DNA of 64,000 nt, taken from contig NZ_BNCJ01000016.1 in NCBI RefSeq assembly GCF_014656415.1, positions 43,023 to 107,022 on the forward strand, in the 5' to 3' direction. Origin of the DNA: Seohaeicola zhoushanensis (GTDB lineage Bacteria; Pseudomonadota; Alphaproteobacteria; Rhodobacterales; Rhodobacteraceae). Under the pieces are notes generated by a model. The model worked only from the letters and a program-made list of their open reading frames with translations, was not told the DNA's origin and ran no database searches. Shown here piece by piece: positions 1 to 7,707 of the stretch. Every line of letters starts with the position of its first letter. The first letter of the stretch is position 1. A program made the translations under genes and the position numbers.

Positions 1-181
1 ACAGGTCGACCGAGACCGTGAGCAGCCACCACAGCATGGCGGCCAGCGTCAGCAGGAAGGCGGATTTTCCGGCAAAGCGATTGTTCCGCGCGATCCAGCC
101 CAGGATCAGGGCGCAGATCGCCAGAAGGGCGAGGGTCGACGCGGCGGCGACGTTGATCTCCAGGTCAGACAGGCAGTTCAT
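1..181 (-). CDS. N-terminus of a multi-pass membrane protein (partial)
   Basis: Only about 60 residues are in the window; the gene runs off the left edge on the minus strand. Translation starts MNCLSDLEINVAAAS and continues with a hydrophobic helix (ALLAICALILGWI), a short basic loop (ARNNRFAGKSA) and a second hydrophobic helix (LLTLAAMLWWLLTV). This suits the first two helices of an integral membrane protein, possibly the 7TM-type sensor region of some histidine kinases, but the fragment is too short to name a family. The ribosome-binding site is weak, so the start is the first reasonable ATG rather than a proven one. Confidence 0.45.
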   Translation of the reverse strand, partial: MNCLSDLEINVAAASTLALLAICALILGWIARNNRFAGKSAFLLTLAAMLWWLLTVSVDL

Positions 182-567
182 GGCTTGCCCGGACGACGCG
201 GTTGGCAGGATGGAGACTGTGTCGGCTGGTTCATTTTTCGTGCATTCTTCGGGCTGGCAACGGCGGCAGCCCAGTCAGGGTGGTTTGATCCGAGGCCGAA
301 ACCTCATGATCGGCATTGGAAACCGAGCCTTTTCAGGGCTCTGCAACCATAGAAGGAAATCGATGTCAACATTGGTACTTGGCCGAGCCGGCAACATTGC
401 GGCACCGCGTTGTCCAAATGTCGGCCAGTCGTCTTTTTGGTGAAAAATGGGCCGCGACGACCAACGAGGCATCGCCGGCAGATGGAGCGATACGCGCCCC
501 TCGGCGCATGAACCCGACCGGCAACCCGCAGGTTACCAGCCGGACGAACCCGACATGCGATGTTCGT
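182..567. other. Intergenic stretch with no recognisable gene
   Basis: 386 bases lie between the minus-strand membrane protein start and the lpd stop. Small frames exist on both strands but show no ribosome-binding site, domain or codon bias. A weak inverted pair GAGCC/GGCTC occurs around 325-341. I see no tRNA and no convincing terminator. The stretch presumably holds the promoter of the leftmost gene and the 3' end of the bkd transcript. Confidence 0.5.
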
Positions 568-1950
568 TCAGCCGTGGTTGGCCATAGACACCTGCATCAG
601 CGCCGCCTCTTGCAGGGCCTCGCTCAGGGTCGGGTGTGCGTGGATCGTGCCGGCAAGATCTTCGGCCCGCAGCCCGGCCTCGATTGCCACGGCAAATCCC
701 GAAACCAGCTCGGACACACCGGGACCCGTGGCCTGGATGCCAAGGATCACATGGTCGCTCTCGCGCGAGACGATCCGCACGAAACCGTCGGTGTCATCCA
801 GCGTCAGTGCCCGGCCATTGGCGCGGAACGGGAATTCGCTGACCTTGGAGGCAACGCCCTCGGGCACCTCCGCAGGCAGCAGCCCAACGCTGACGATCTC
901 GGGGTCGGTGAAGCAGACGGCGGGCACGCAGGCCTTGTCCCAGGCGGCGGCATGGCCCGCGACCACATCGGCGACGATCTCGCCCTGGGCCATGGCACGG
1001 TGCGCCAGCATCGGGCCGTGGGTGACGTCGCCGATGGCATAGACTCCGCGCATCGAGGTGCGGCAGCGATCGTCCACCTCGATGAACGGCCCGTTCTGGC
1101 GCAGGCCCAGCTCGTCGAGGCCCATGCCGTCGGTGCAGGGCATCCGCCCGACCGTCACCAGCACGGCATCGACCCCCAGCGGATCGTTGTCGCCGTCGAG
1201 GCCAAGCTCGCCGGTGGCGTCGTTCCAGCCTGTCGACCGCGTGCCAAGCCGCAGCTCGATCCCCAAGTCGCCCAGCCGGCGGCGCACCGGCCGGGTCAGC
1301 CTTTCGTCGTATTGCGGCAGGATCGACGGCCCCGCCTCGATCAGCGTGACCTTGCTGCCGAGCTTGGTAAATGCCGTCCCCAGCTCCAGCCCGATGTAGC
1401 CGGCGCCGATCACCGCCAGCCGGGCGGGCGGTTCGGGCAGGGCCAGCGCGGCGGTGGAATCGAGCACCCTGCCGCCCACCGCCAGTCCCGGCACCTCGGC
1501 GGGCCGCGAGCCGGTGGCGATCACCACGTTCTCGGCGCGGACCAGCACCGGGCCGGTCTCGCTCTCGACCTCGACGGTCTTGCCATCGCGAAACCGCGCC
1601 CAGCCCTTGAGCGTCTTGACGCCGCTGCGCTCCAGCAACCCGCCGACGCCCGCGCAGAGCTTGTCGACCACGCCGCGCGACCACTCTTGCGTCCGGGCGA
1701 AATCGAGCTTTGGCGCGGCGACCGTGATGCCCAGCATCCCGCCGCGCGACTGCATCACCGCCGCGTGGTAGAGATCGGCGGCATGGATCAGCGCCTTGGA
1801 GGGGATGCAGCCGACGTTGAGGCAGGTGCCCCCGACCCGGTTGCCCTCGACCAGGATGGTGTCGACCCCCAGCCGCGCCGCGCGCGAGGCGCAGACATAG
1901 CCGCCGGGGCCGCCGCCGATGACTAGCAGGGAGCATCTCAGTTCATTCAT
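568..1950 (-). CDS. lpdA: Dihydrolipoamide dehydrogenase (E3) of the branched-chain oxoacid dehydrogenase
   Basis: FAD-dependent E3 subunit that reoxidises the dihydrolipoyl arm of E2 with NAD. The 460-residue protein begins MNELRCSLLVIGGGPGGYV (Rossmann FAD motif) and has the redox-active disulfide GGTCLNVGC (Cys43/Cys48). A second NAD-binding motif (AVIGAGYIGLELG), the FAD motif YAIGDVTHGPMLAHRA and the C-terminal His-Glu segment AHPTLSEA follow. Length is normal. It is the last gene of the bkd operon; its ATG lies inside the last codons of the E2 gene (8-base overlap), which indicates translational coupling and fixes the start. It may also serve the second E2 at 35.7 kb, whose operon has no E3 gene. 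Confidence 0.95.
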   Translation of the reverse strand: MNELRCSLLVIGGGPGGYVCASRAARLGVDTILVEGNRVGGTCLNVGCIPSKALIHAADLYHAAVMQSRGGMLGITVAAPKLDFARTQEWSRGVVDKLCAGVGGLLERSGVKTLKGWARFRDGKTVEVESETGPVLVRAENVVIATGSRPAEVPGLAVGGRVLDSTAALALPEPPARLAVIGAGYIGLELGTAFTKLGSKVTLIEAGPSILPQYDERLTRPVRRRLGDLGIELRLGTRSTGWNDATGELGLDGDNDPLGVDAVLVTVGRMPCTDGMGLDELGLRQNGPFIEVDDRCRTSMRGVYAIGDVTHGPMLAHRAMAQGEIVADVVAGHAAAWDKACVPAVCFTDPEIVSVGLLPAEVPEGVASKVSEFPFRANGRALTLDDTDGFVRIVSRESDHVILGIQATGPGVSELVSGFAVAIEAGLRAEDLAGTIHAHPTLSEALQEAALMQVSMANHG

Positions 1951-3217
1951 CGCGCCACTCCATGAACAGCATCGCCGGCGTTTCCAGCAGCGACTTGACC
2001 TTGGCCACGAACTCGGCCGCGACCCAGCCATCGACCACGCGGTGGTCGAAGCTGCACGACAGGTTCATCACCCGGCGCGGCATGAAGGCCTTGCCGTCCC
2101 AGACCGGGCGGACGGCGATCTTGTTGACCCCGACAATCGCCACCTCGGGGTGGTTGATGATCGGGGTCGTCGCCAGCGCCCCCAGCGGGCCGAGCGACGT
2201 GACCGTCAGGGTCGAACCGGACAGACTCTCCGGCCCGATCCGCCGTTCGCGCGCCGCGTCCGAGAGCCGCCGGATCTCGCGGGCGGTATCCCAAAGCATG
2301 CGTGCCTCGGCATGGACCAGCACCGGCACCATCAGCCCCGAGGGCGTCTGCGTGGCAATCCCGCAATGCAGCGCCTCATATCGCGTGATGACCCCGGCCA
2401 CATCGTCGTAATGCGCATTGATCTCGGGGTGATCGACCACCGCCTCGGCCAGCGCGCGCAGCAGGAAGGGCAGCAGCGTCAGGCGGCCGCGCTCGGCCCC
2501 GAAACGCTCGTTGAGCCGGGCGCGCAGCTCTTCCAGCGCCTCGACGTCGACCTCTTCGATGATCGAGAAATGCGGGATGCGCTGCTTGGCCAGTGCCATG
2601 CGCTCGGCGATCTTGCGGCGCACGCCGGTGACGCGGACCTCCGCCTCGCCGGTTCGCCGGACCAGGCCGCCGGGGCGGGCCAGCTCCGGGCCATGCGCCA
2701 GGAAGTCATCAAGGTCCTCGTGCAGGATCCGGCCCGCGGGACCGGTGCCGCGGACCTGCCGCAGGTCAATGCCGGCATCGCGCGCGCGGCCCCGCACCGA
2801 GGGCGCGGCCAACGGACGTCCGGCGGCATTGCGCGCGAAGGGCCCGGCGGAGGGCGGTGCGCTGCGGCGGGCCGCCGCCGGCTCGGTGCGTGCCGGCGGC
2901 GCGGGGGCCGGCTCGGGTGCGGCTACGACCGCTTCGGCCCTGGGCGTCTCGACCGGTGCGGCAACCGCCACGGCCTCGTCCGTCTCGATGCGGATCAGGT
3001 CGCTGCCGATGGCCATGACCTCGCCAGCCTTGCCGCCCAGCCAGGTGACCCGCCCGCCAACCGCCGCCGGGATCTCGACCGTCGCCTTGTCGGTGGTCAC
3101 CTCGCAGATGATGTCATCCTCGCGGATGATGTCGCCGACCTTGACCAGCCATTCGCCCAGCTCTGCCTCGGCGATGCCCTCGCCGATATCGGGCAGCTTG
3201 AAGGTAAGTTCCGCCAT
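1943..3217 (-). CDS. bkdB: Branched-chain 2-oxoacid dehydrogenase E2 (dihydrolipoyl acyltransferase)
   Basis: Core of the branched-chain 2-oxoacid dehydrogenase complex; it transfers the acyl group from lipoate to CoA. The 424-residue protein has an N-terminal lipoyl domain (about 1-78, lipoylated Lys44 in TTDKATVEIP), an Ala/Pro linker, a peripheral subunit-binding domain (about 137-172) and a catalytic domain ending with the HxxxDG signature in SFDHRVVDGW. A single lipoyl domain is usual for this class. The start ATG shares one base with the stop of the E1 beta gene (TGATG), so it is coupled to the upstream gene. An in-frame extension upstream lies within E1 beta and is rejected. Confidence 0.95.
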   Translation of the reverse strand: MAELTFKLPDIGEGIAEAELGEWLVKVGDIIREDDIICEVTTDKATVEIPAAVGGRVTWLGGKAGEVMAIGSDLIRIETDEAVAVAAPVETPRAEAVVAAPEPAPAPPARTEPAAARRSAPPSAGPFARNAAGRPLAAPSVRGRARDAGIDLRQVRGTGPAGRILHEDLDDFLAHGPELARPGGLVRRTGEAEVRVTGVRRKIAERMALAKQRIPHFSIIEEVDVEALEELRARLNERFGAERGRLTLLPFLLRALAEAVVDHPEINAHYDDVAGVITRYEALHCGIATQTPSGLMVPVLVHAEARMLWDTAREIRRLSDAARERRIGPESLSGSTLTVTSLGPLGALATTPIINHPEVAIVGVNKIAVRPVWDGKAFMPRRVMNLSCSFDHRVVDGWVAAEFVAKVKSLLETPAMLFMEWRDE

Positions 3218-4233
3218 CACTCCGCCTCCATCACCTTGTCGATTGCACGTCGCACCCGCTCGGGACCGGGAAAATAGTCCCATTCCTGCGCATGGGGATA
3301 GGGCGTGTCCCAGCCCGCGACCCGCAGCACCGGCGCTTCGAGGCTGTAGAAGCATTCGCGCTGCACCAGCGCGGTGACCTCTGCGCCATAGCCCGATGTC
3401 AGCGTCGCCTCGTGCAGCACGATGCAGCGGCCGGTCTTGCGGACCGAGGCGGTGATGGTCTCGAGATCGAGCGGCAGCAGCGTGCGCAGGTCGATCACCT
3501 CGACATCCGTTCCGCTTTCCGCGACCGCCGCCAGCGCGACATGCACCATCGTACCATAGGTGATGAGCGTCGCCGCCGACCCCTCGCGCACAACGGCCGC
3601 CTTGCCGAGCGGCACCTCGTAGTAACCCGGCTCCACATCGCCGGCCTCGTGTTTGGACCAGGGCACCGAGGGGCGGTCGAAGTGACCGTCGAAAGGCCCG
3701 TTGTAGAGCCGCTTCGGTTCGAGAAAGATCACCGGGTCGGGGTCTGCGATGGCCGCCAGAAGCAGGCCCTTGGCCTCGCGCGGGTTCGAGGGCACCACGG
3801 TCTTGAGACCGGCGACATGGGTGAACAACGCCTCGGGGCTCTGGCTGTGGGTCTGCGCGCCGAAGATGCCGCCGCCGGTCGGCATCCGGATCACCATCGG
3901 GCAGGTGAACTCTCCCGCCGAGCGATAGCGCAGGCGTGCCGCCTCGCTGACGATCTGGTCATAGCCGGGATACATGTAATCGGCGAACTGGATCTCGGCG
4001 ATGGGCTTCAGCCCGTAGGCCGCCATGCCGATGGCGGTGCCGACGATCCCCAGTTCGCTGATCGGGGTATCAAAGCAGCGTTCGACGCCAAACCTTTTTT
4101 GCAGACCCGCAGTACAGCGGAACACGCCGCCGAAATAGCCGACGTCCTCGCCCAGCACGACCACGTCGCTGTCGCGCTCCATCGCCACCGCATGGGCATC
4201 GCGGATGGCCTCGATCATCGTCATGCGCGCCAT
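3217..4233 (-). CDS. bkdA2: Branched-chain 2-oxoacid dehydrogenase E1 beta
   Basis: Beta subunit of the thiamine-diphosphate E1 that decarboxylates the 2-oxoacids of valine, leucine and isoleucine. 338 residues from MARMTMIEAI. Family segments include VVVLGEDVGYFGGVFR, FDTPISELGIVGTAIGMA, IRMPTGGGIFGAQTHSQSPEA and the C-terminal transketolase-like domain with VEVIDLRTLLPLD. FFGAQTHSQ-type sequence and the GGVFR loop favour the branched-chain type over pyruvate dehydrogenase. A TTG two codons upstream is possible, but the ATG at 4233, two bases after the E1 alpha stop, is the better start. Confidence 0.93.
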   Translation of the reverse strand: MARMTMIEAIRDAHAVAMERDSDVVVLGEDVGYFGGVFRCTAGLQKRFGVERCFDTPISELGIVGTAIGMAAYGLKPIAEIQFADYMYPGYDQIVSEAARLRYRSAGEFTCPMVIRMPTGGGIFGAQTHSQSPEALFTHVAGLKTVVPSNPREAKGLLLAAIADPDPVIFLEPKRLYNGPFDGHFDRPSVPWSKHEAGDVEPGYYEVPLGKAAVVREGSAATLITYGTMVHVALAAVAESGTDVEVIDLRTLLPLDLETITASVRKTGRCIVLHEATLTSGYGAEVTALVQRECFYSLEAPVLRVAGWDTPYPHAQEWDYFPGPERVRRAIDKVMEAE

Positions 4234-4235
4234 GA

Positions 4236-5468
4236 TCAATACCCCACTTCATGCCGCTGCCGCAGAAGGTGCGGCGGCATCTCGGCAAATACGTCCTCGA
4301 ACATGTCGCGCGGGCTGGGCCGCTGGCCGGAATGCAGGGTGCCGATCGCCTCGGCCTCCTTCTGCACCGCCATGACCTCGGCCAGGATCTCGGCCTCGGC
4401 CTGCTTGTGGCGCTCCTCCGACCAGATCCCGAGCTGGATCAGGTGCGCCTTCAGCCGCAGGATCGGGTCGCCCAGCGGCCAGGCTGCGCCTTCTTCCTTG
4501 GGCCGGTAAGCGGAAGGATCATCCGATGTCGAATGCCCACCGGCGCGATAGGTCACGAACTCGATAATCGTCGGGCCGAGATCGCGCCGCGCCCGTTCCA
4601 CCGCCCATTGCGAGGCGGCGTGCACGGCCAGGAAGTCGTTGCCATCGACCCGCAGCGCCGGCAGTCCAAAGCCATGGGCCCGGGCCGCGAAGGTCCCTGC
4701 CCCGCCGCGCGCAATGCCCTGGAAGGTCGAGATCGCCCACTGGTTGTTGACGATGTTCAGGATCACCGGCGGCTTGTAGGTCGAGGCAAAGACCAGCGCG
4801 CCGTGGAAATCGCTCTCGGCGGTCGACCCGTCGCCGATCCAGGCCGCCGCCAGCTTGCGGTCGCCCTTGATCGCCGCCGCCATCGCCCAGCCCACCGCCT
4901 GCACGTATTGCGTGGCGAGGTTGCCCGAGATCGAGAAGAACCCGTGTTCCTTCGAGCTGTAGAAGACCGGCAGTTGCCGCCCCCGCACCGGGTCGCCATC
5001 GTTCGAGTAGACCTGGTTCATCATCTTGACCAGCGGATAGCCCGCCGCGATCAGCAGCCCGGCCTGGCGATAGGTCGGAAAGTTCATGTCGCCCGGCCGC
5101 AGCGCCCGCTGGAAGGCGCAGGAAATCGCCTCTTCGCCCAGGTGCTGCATATAGAACGAACATTTGCCCTGCCGCTGCGCCGTCAGCATCCTCGCGTCGT
5201 AGGTGCGCAGGGTCATCATGTCGCGCAGACCCTGCAGCAGGGCCTCCCCGCTCAGCGATCCGGCCCAGGGGCCGACGGCCTCGCCTTTGCGGTTCAGAAC
5301 GCGGATGATCGAGAAGGCCATCTCGCGCATGTCCTCGGGCCGTGTATCCGGTTCGGGGCGGTCGACGGCACCGGCGCGGGGGATCGCCACGTGGCTGAAG
5401 TCGGGGTCATCGCCGGGGCGGATCGCCGGGGCCGGCACGTGTAGTCGGGGCGAGACTTCCTCAAACAT
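4236..5468 (-). CDS. bkdA1: Branched-chain 2-oxoacid dehydrogenase E1 alpha
   Basis: Alpha subunit of E1. The 410-residue protein has the thiamine-diphosphate motif GDGSTAESDFHGALVFASTY ending in NNQWAIST, preceded by EHGFFSISGNLATQYVQAVGWAMA. The TYRAGGHSTSDDPSAYRP loop is the one phosphorylated in mitochondrial homologues. The extended N-terminal segment before RMMTLRTYDAR-type helices is typical of bacterial BkdA1. Its ATG sits inside the final codons of the small ORF upstream (8-base overlap), so the whole bkd operon appears translationally chained. A longer in-frame start upstream would overlap that ORF fully and lacks an RBS. Confidence 0.94.
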   Translation of the reverse strand: MFEEVSPRLHVPAPAIRPGDDPDFSHVAIPRAGAVDRPEPDTRPEDMREMAFSIIRVLNRKGEAVGPWAGSLSGEALLQGLRDMMTLRTYDARMLTAQRQGKCSFYMQHLGEEAISCAFQRALRPGDMNFPTYRQAGLLIAAGYPLVKMMNQVYSNDGDPVRGRQLPVFYSSKEHGFFSISGNLATQYVQAVGWAMAAAIKGDRKLAAAWIGDGSTAESDFHGALVFASTYKPPVILNIVNNQWAISTFQGIARGGAGTFAARAHGFGLPALRVDGNDFLAVHAASQWAVERARRDLGPTIIEFVTYRAGGHSTSDDPSAYRPKEEGAAWPLGDPILRLKAHLIQLGIWSEERHKQAEAEILAEVMAVQKEAEAIGTLHSGQRPSPRDMFEDVFAEMPPHLLRQRHEVGY

Positions 5469-5682
5469 CTTCGGACTCCAGCGCGAAATATGGCAGGGCG
5501 GCGACGCGGGCGGTGAAGACGCGTGCCTCGGCACAGCCGGGGTCGAGCAGTTCCAGCGCCAGCACGGCGCGGCCGCTGCCCAGATGCGTTACCGAAAACT
5601 GGGCGAATTCGAGGCTGAGACGCCGGGCCATGTCGATCACCCGGCCCGCCACGTTCAATGGATCATCGCAAACCAACCGCAT
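5461..5682 (-). CDS. Small ACT-like protein, first gene of the bkd operon
   Basis: A 73-residue ORF begins MRLVCDDPLNVAGRVIDMA with a good ribosome-binding site (AAGGGAGG nine bases upstream). It ends with an 8-base overlap into bkdA1. Reading its pattern of hydrophobic stretches gives beta (RLVC), helix (DPLNVAGRVIDMARRLS), beta (EFAQFSVTHL), beta (RAVLALELLD), helix (CAEARVFTARVAAL), beta (YFALES), which is the order of an ACT fold such as the small subunit of acetolactate synthase. ACT domains bind amino acids, so a role in sensing branched-chain amino acids for the complex or its transcription is an inference. I do not recognise a named family. Confidence 0.65.
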   Translation of the reverse strand: MRLVCDDPLNVAGRVIDMARRLSLEFAQFSVTHLGSGRAVLALELLDPGCAEARVFTARVAALPYFALESEDV

Positions 5683-5827
5683 ACGGCTGCGCCTCCCTTT
5701 CGCCGGTTTCACTGGCGCGAAGGATACGCCCGGTCGGGCAGAATGTTCTTTTGAATGCCCCTGTCGCTCGGGTTATTTCGGATGTATCTTTTGCCCCGAG
5801 CTAGATTTTCGAAAGATTCCACCGACC

Positions 5828-6301
5828 ATGCCGTATGAAACCCTAGATCGTATCGACCGGATGATTCTGCGCGAGCTGGCCGCCGACGGGCGCGCCTCGA
5901 ACACCGAGCTTGCGCAGCGGGTCGGGTTGTCGCCCAGCCCCTGCTGGCAAAGGGTGCGCCGCCTGCAGGAACAGGGCATCATCCGCGGCTATGCGGCGAT
6001 CCTCGACCAGGAACAGCTTGGCGCGTCAGAGATCGTGATGATCGACGTCATCCTCGACCGGCACGACGACGAGGTGGTCGAGGATTTCGGCAAGACGATG
6101 CAATCGATGCCCGAGGTGCTGGAGGTTCACCTGACCACCGGCGAATTCGACTACCTGCTCAAGGTCGCCGTGTCCGGGACCAAGGGCTATGAAGCCTTCC
6201 TGCGGGAAAAGCTCTACCGCGTGCGCGGCATCCGGCACACGCGGTCGAGTTTCGTTCTGCGCAGCCTCAAGGACGTCCAGGCCTACCTGCCGGAGCTCTG
6301 A
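5828..6301 (+). CDS. bkdR: Lrp/AsnC-family regulator, likely BkdR
   Basis: A 157-residue regulator with an N-terminal winged helix-turn-helix (LDRIDRMILRELAADGRASNTELAQRVGLSPSP; recognition helix near SPSPCWQRVRRL) and a C-terminal RAM ligand-binding domain (MIDVILDRHDD through HTRSSFVLRSLKD). It is divergent from the bkd operon, the arrangement of Pseudomonas bkdR, where the protein activates branched-chain oxoacid dehydrogenase genes in response to branched-chain amino acids. The operator would lie in the roughly 145 bases between 5683 and 5827. The ATG at 5828 is chosen because the domain begins right after it; the longer frame upstream is antisense to the small ORF. Confidence 0.88.
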   Translation: MPYETLDRIDRMILRELAADGRASNTELAQRVGLSPSPCWQRVRRLQEQGIIRGYAAILDQEQLGASEIVMIDVILDRHDDEVVEDFGKTMQSMPEVLEVHLTTGEFDYLLKVAVSGTKGYEAFLREKLYRVRGIRHTRSSFVLRSLKDVQAYLPEL

Positions 6302-6319
6302 ACGCCGCTGCGCGGGGCC

Positions 6320-7630
6320 TCAGCCGAGCTTGGCCAGCGCCCGCTCGAAGGCATCGACGATCTCATCGATGTCGTCGAAGGTCATCACCGTCGAGAAGCA
6401 GACCAGCCCGTTCGCGGCGATGATCACGCCCTCGTCGAACAGCGCCTTGGCCAGCGCCGCGACCTTCTGCGCGCCATCGCCGCCGGCCAGCACGGTCGAG
6501 CGGAAGTCGCTGAGCTGCGCCCGGTTGAAGTGGACCCGCCGCAGCGAGCCGAGCCCGGTGATCTGCGCCTCGATGCCAAGCCGGTCGAACAGCGCGGTCG
6601 CCTTCTCCTGGAAGCGGTCGCCAAGCGCGTCGAGATGCTCGAAGCTCTCCGGCGTCAGCGCCTCCATCGAGGCGATGCCCGCCACCATCGTCATCGGGTT
6701 AGCCGAGAAGGTGCCGCCGTGCTGTACGCGCGGCGATCCCTTCGAAGGGTCATAGACCGACATCACCTCGGCCGTGCCCGCAACCGCGCCCACGGGCATC
6801 CCGCCGCCGATGATCTTGCCAAGCGCGGTGACGTCCGGCGAGATGCCGTAGCGGCCCTGCGCGCCGTTGAAGCCGAGGCGGAAAGTGATGACCTCGTCGA
6901 AGATCAGCAGCGCGCCCAGCTCGCGGCTGACCCGGCGCAGCATCTCGAGGAATTCGCGGCTGGCCGGCACCAGCCCGGCGCGGTTCGGCATCACGTCGAC
7001 CAGGATCCCGGCCAGGTCGTTGCCCTTGGCGCGCAGGATGCGCTCGCTCACCTCGACGTTGTTGAACGGCAGGATGACCACGTCATCCAGAACGCCCTGC
7101 GGCGTGCCCTCGGCGGTTGGCACCGAGTTCGGCGAGTCGGCGTCGCCCCAGGTCTCGGGCGTGGCGTTCTGGCTGGTCTCCACCACGTCATAGGTGCCGT
7201 GATAGGCGCCTTCGCACTTGGCGATCTTGGCGCGGCCGGTGAAGGCGCGCGCAACCTTGATCGCGTTCATCACCGCCTCGGTGCCCGAGTTGCAGAAGCG
7301 CACCTGCTCGACCGAGGGCAGCCGCTCGGCCAGGATCTCGGCCAGGCGGACCTCGCCCGGCGTCGCCATGCCGAAGCAGAACCCCTTCTCCAGCTGTTCG
7401 CGGGCGGCCACCTTGATCGCCTCGCAGCCATAGCCGTGGATCAGCGAGGTGAAGTTGCCCACCGCGTCGATCCGGCTCTTGCCGTCGATGTCGATGATCC
7501 GGCAGCCCTCGCCGCGGTCCGCGTAGACCTGGAACGGCGCGCGGAAGACGGTGTGACGGGTATTGCCGCCCGGCATGACAGCCTTGGCGCGTTCGTAAAG
7601 CTCTGCCGATTTGGAGGAGTTGGAGTCCAT
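6320..7630 (-). CDS. PLP-dependent aminotransferase of the glutamate-1-semialdehyde aminomutase type
   Basis: Fold-type I class III enzyme of 436 residues starting MDSNSSKSAELYERAK. Motifs: VMPGGNTRHTVFR near the N-terminus, FCNSGTEAVMNAIKVARAFTGR, ILVDVMPNRAGLVP, LIFDEVITFRLG and the PLP lysine in TALGKIIGGGMPVGA. GSAM-type sequence here is not evidence of haem synthesis: it ends 77 bases from hyuB in an apparent catabolic unit with hydantoinase genes, and such enzymes often act as omega- or beta-amino acid transaminases or aminomutases. The substrate is unknown. It converges on bkdR with only 18 bases between stops. Confidence 0.85.
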   Translation of the reverse strand: MDSNSSKSAELYERAKAVMPGGNTRHTVFRAPFQVYADRGEGCRIIDIDGKSRIDAVGNFTSLIHGYGCEAIKVAAREQLEKGFCFGMATPGEVRLAEILAERLPSVEQVRFCNSGTEAVMNAIKVARAFTGRAKIAKCEGAYHGTYDVVETSQNATPETWGDADSPNSVPTAEGTPQGVLDDVVILPFNNVEVSERILRAKGNDLAGILVDVMPNRAGLVPASREFLEMLRRVSRELGALLIFDEVITFRLGFNGAQGRYGISPDVTALGKIIGGGMPVGAVAGTAEVMSVYDPSKGSPRVQHGGTFSANPMTMVAGIASMEALTPESFEHLDALGDRFQEKATALFDRLGIEAQITGLGSLRRVHFNRAQLSDFRSTVLAGGDGAQKVAALAKALFDEGVIIAANGLVCFSTVMTFDDIDEIVDAFERALAKLG

Positions 7631-7707
7631 GGTGCCCTCGAAAGACAATCGTGATTTGCGCATGAACGGGGCCGGCAGCCCATTGGCGTGCCGGCCCCGC
7701 AAAGGTC

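Noticed and set aside
275..472. 65-codon minus-strand frame
   Set aside because: No RBS, no homology pattern; composition not distinct from random.
316..1926. 536-codon frame on the plus strand
   Set aside because: Antisense shadow of lpdA; repetitive Arg/Gly/Ala/His content and no domain.
6320..7630. hemL (haem biosynthesis glutamate-1-semialdehyde aminomutase)
   Set aside because: Family similarity only; context with hyuAB indicates a catabolic paralogue, so no gene symbol was given.
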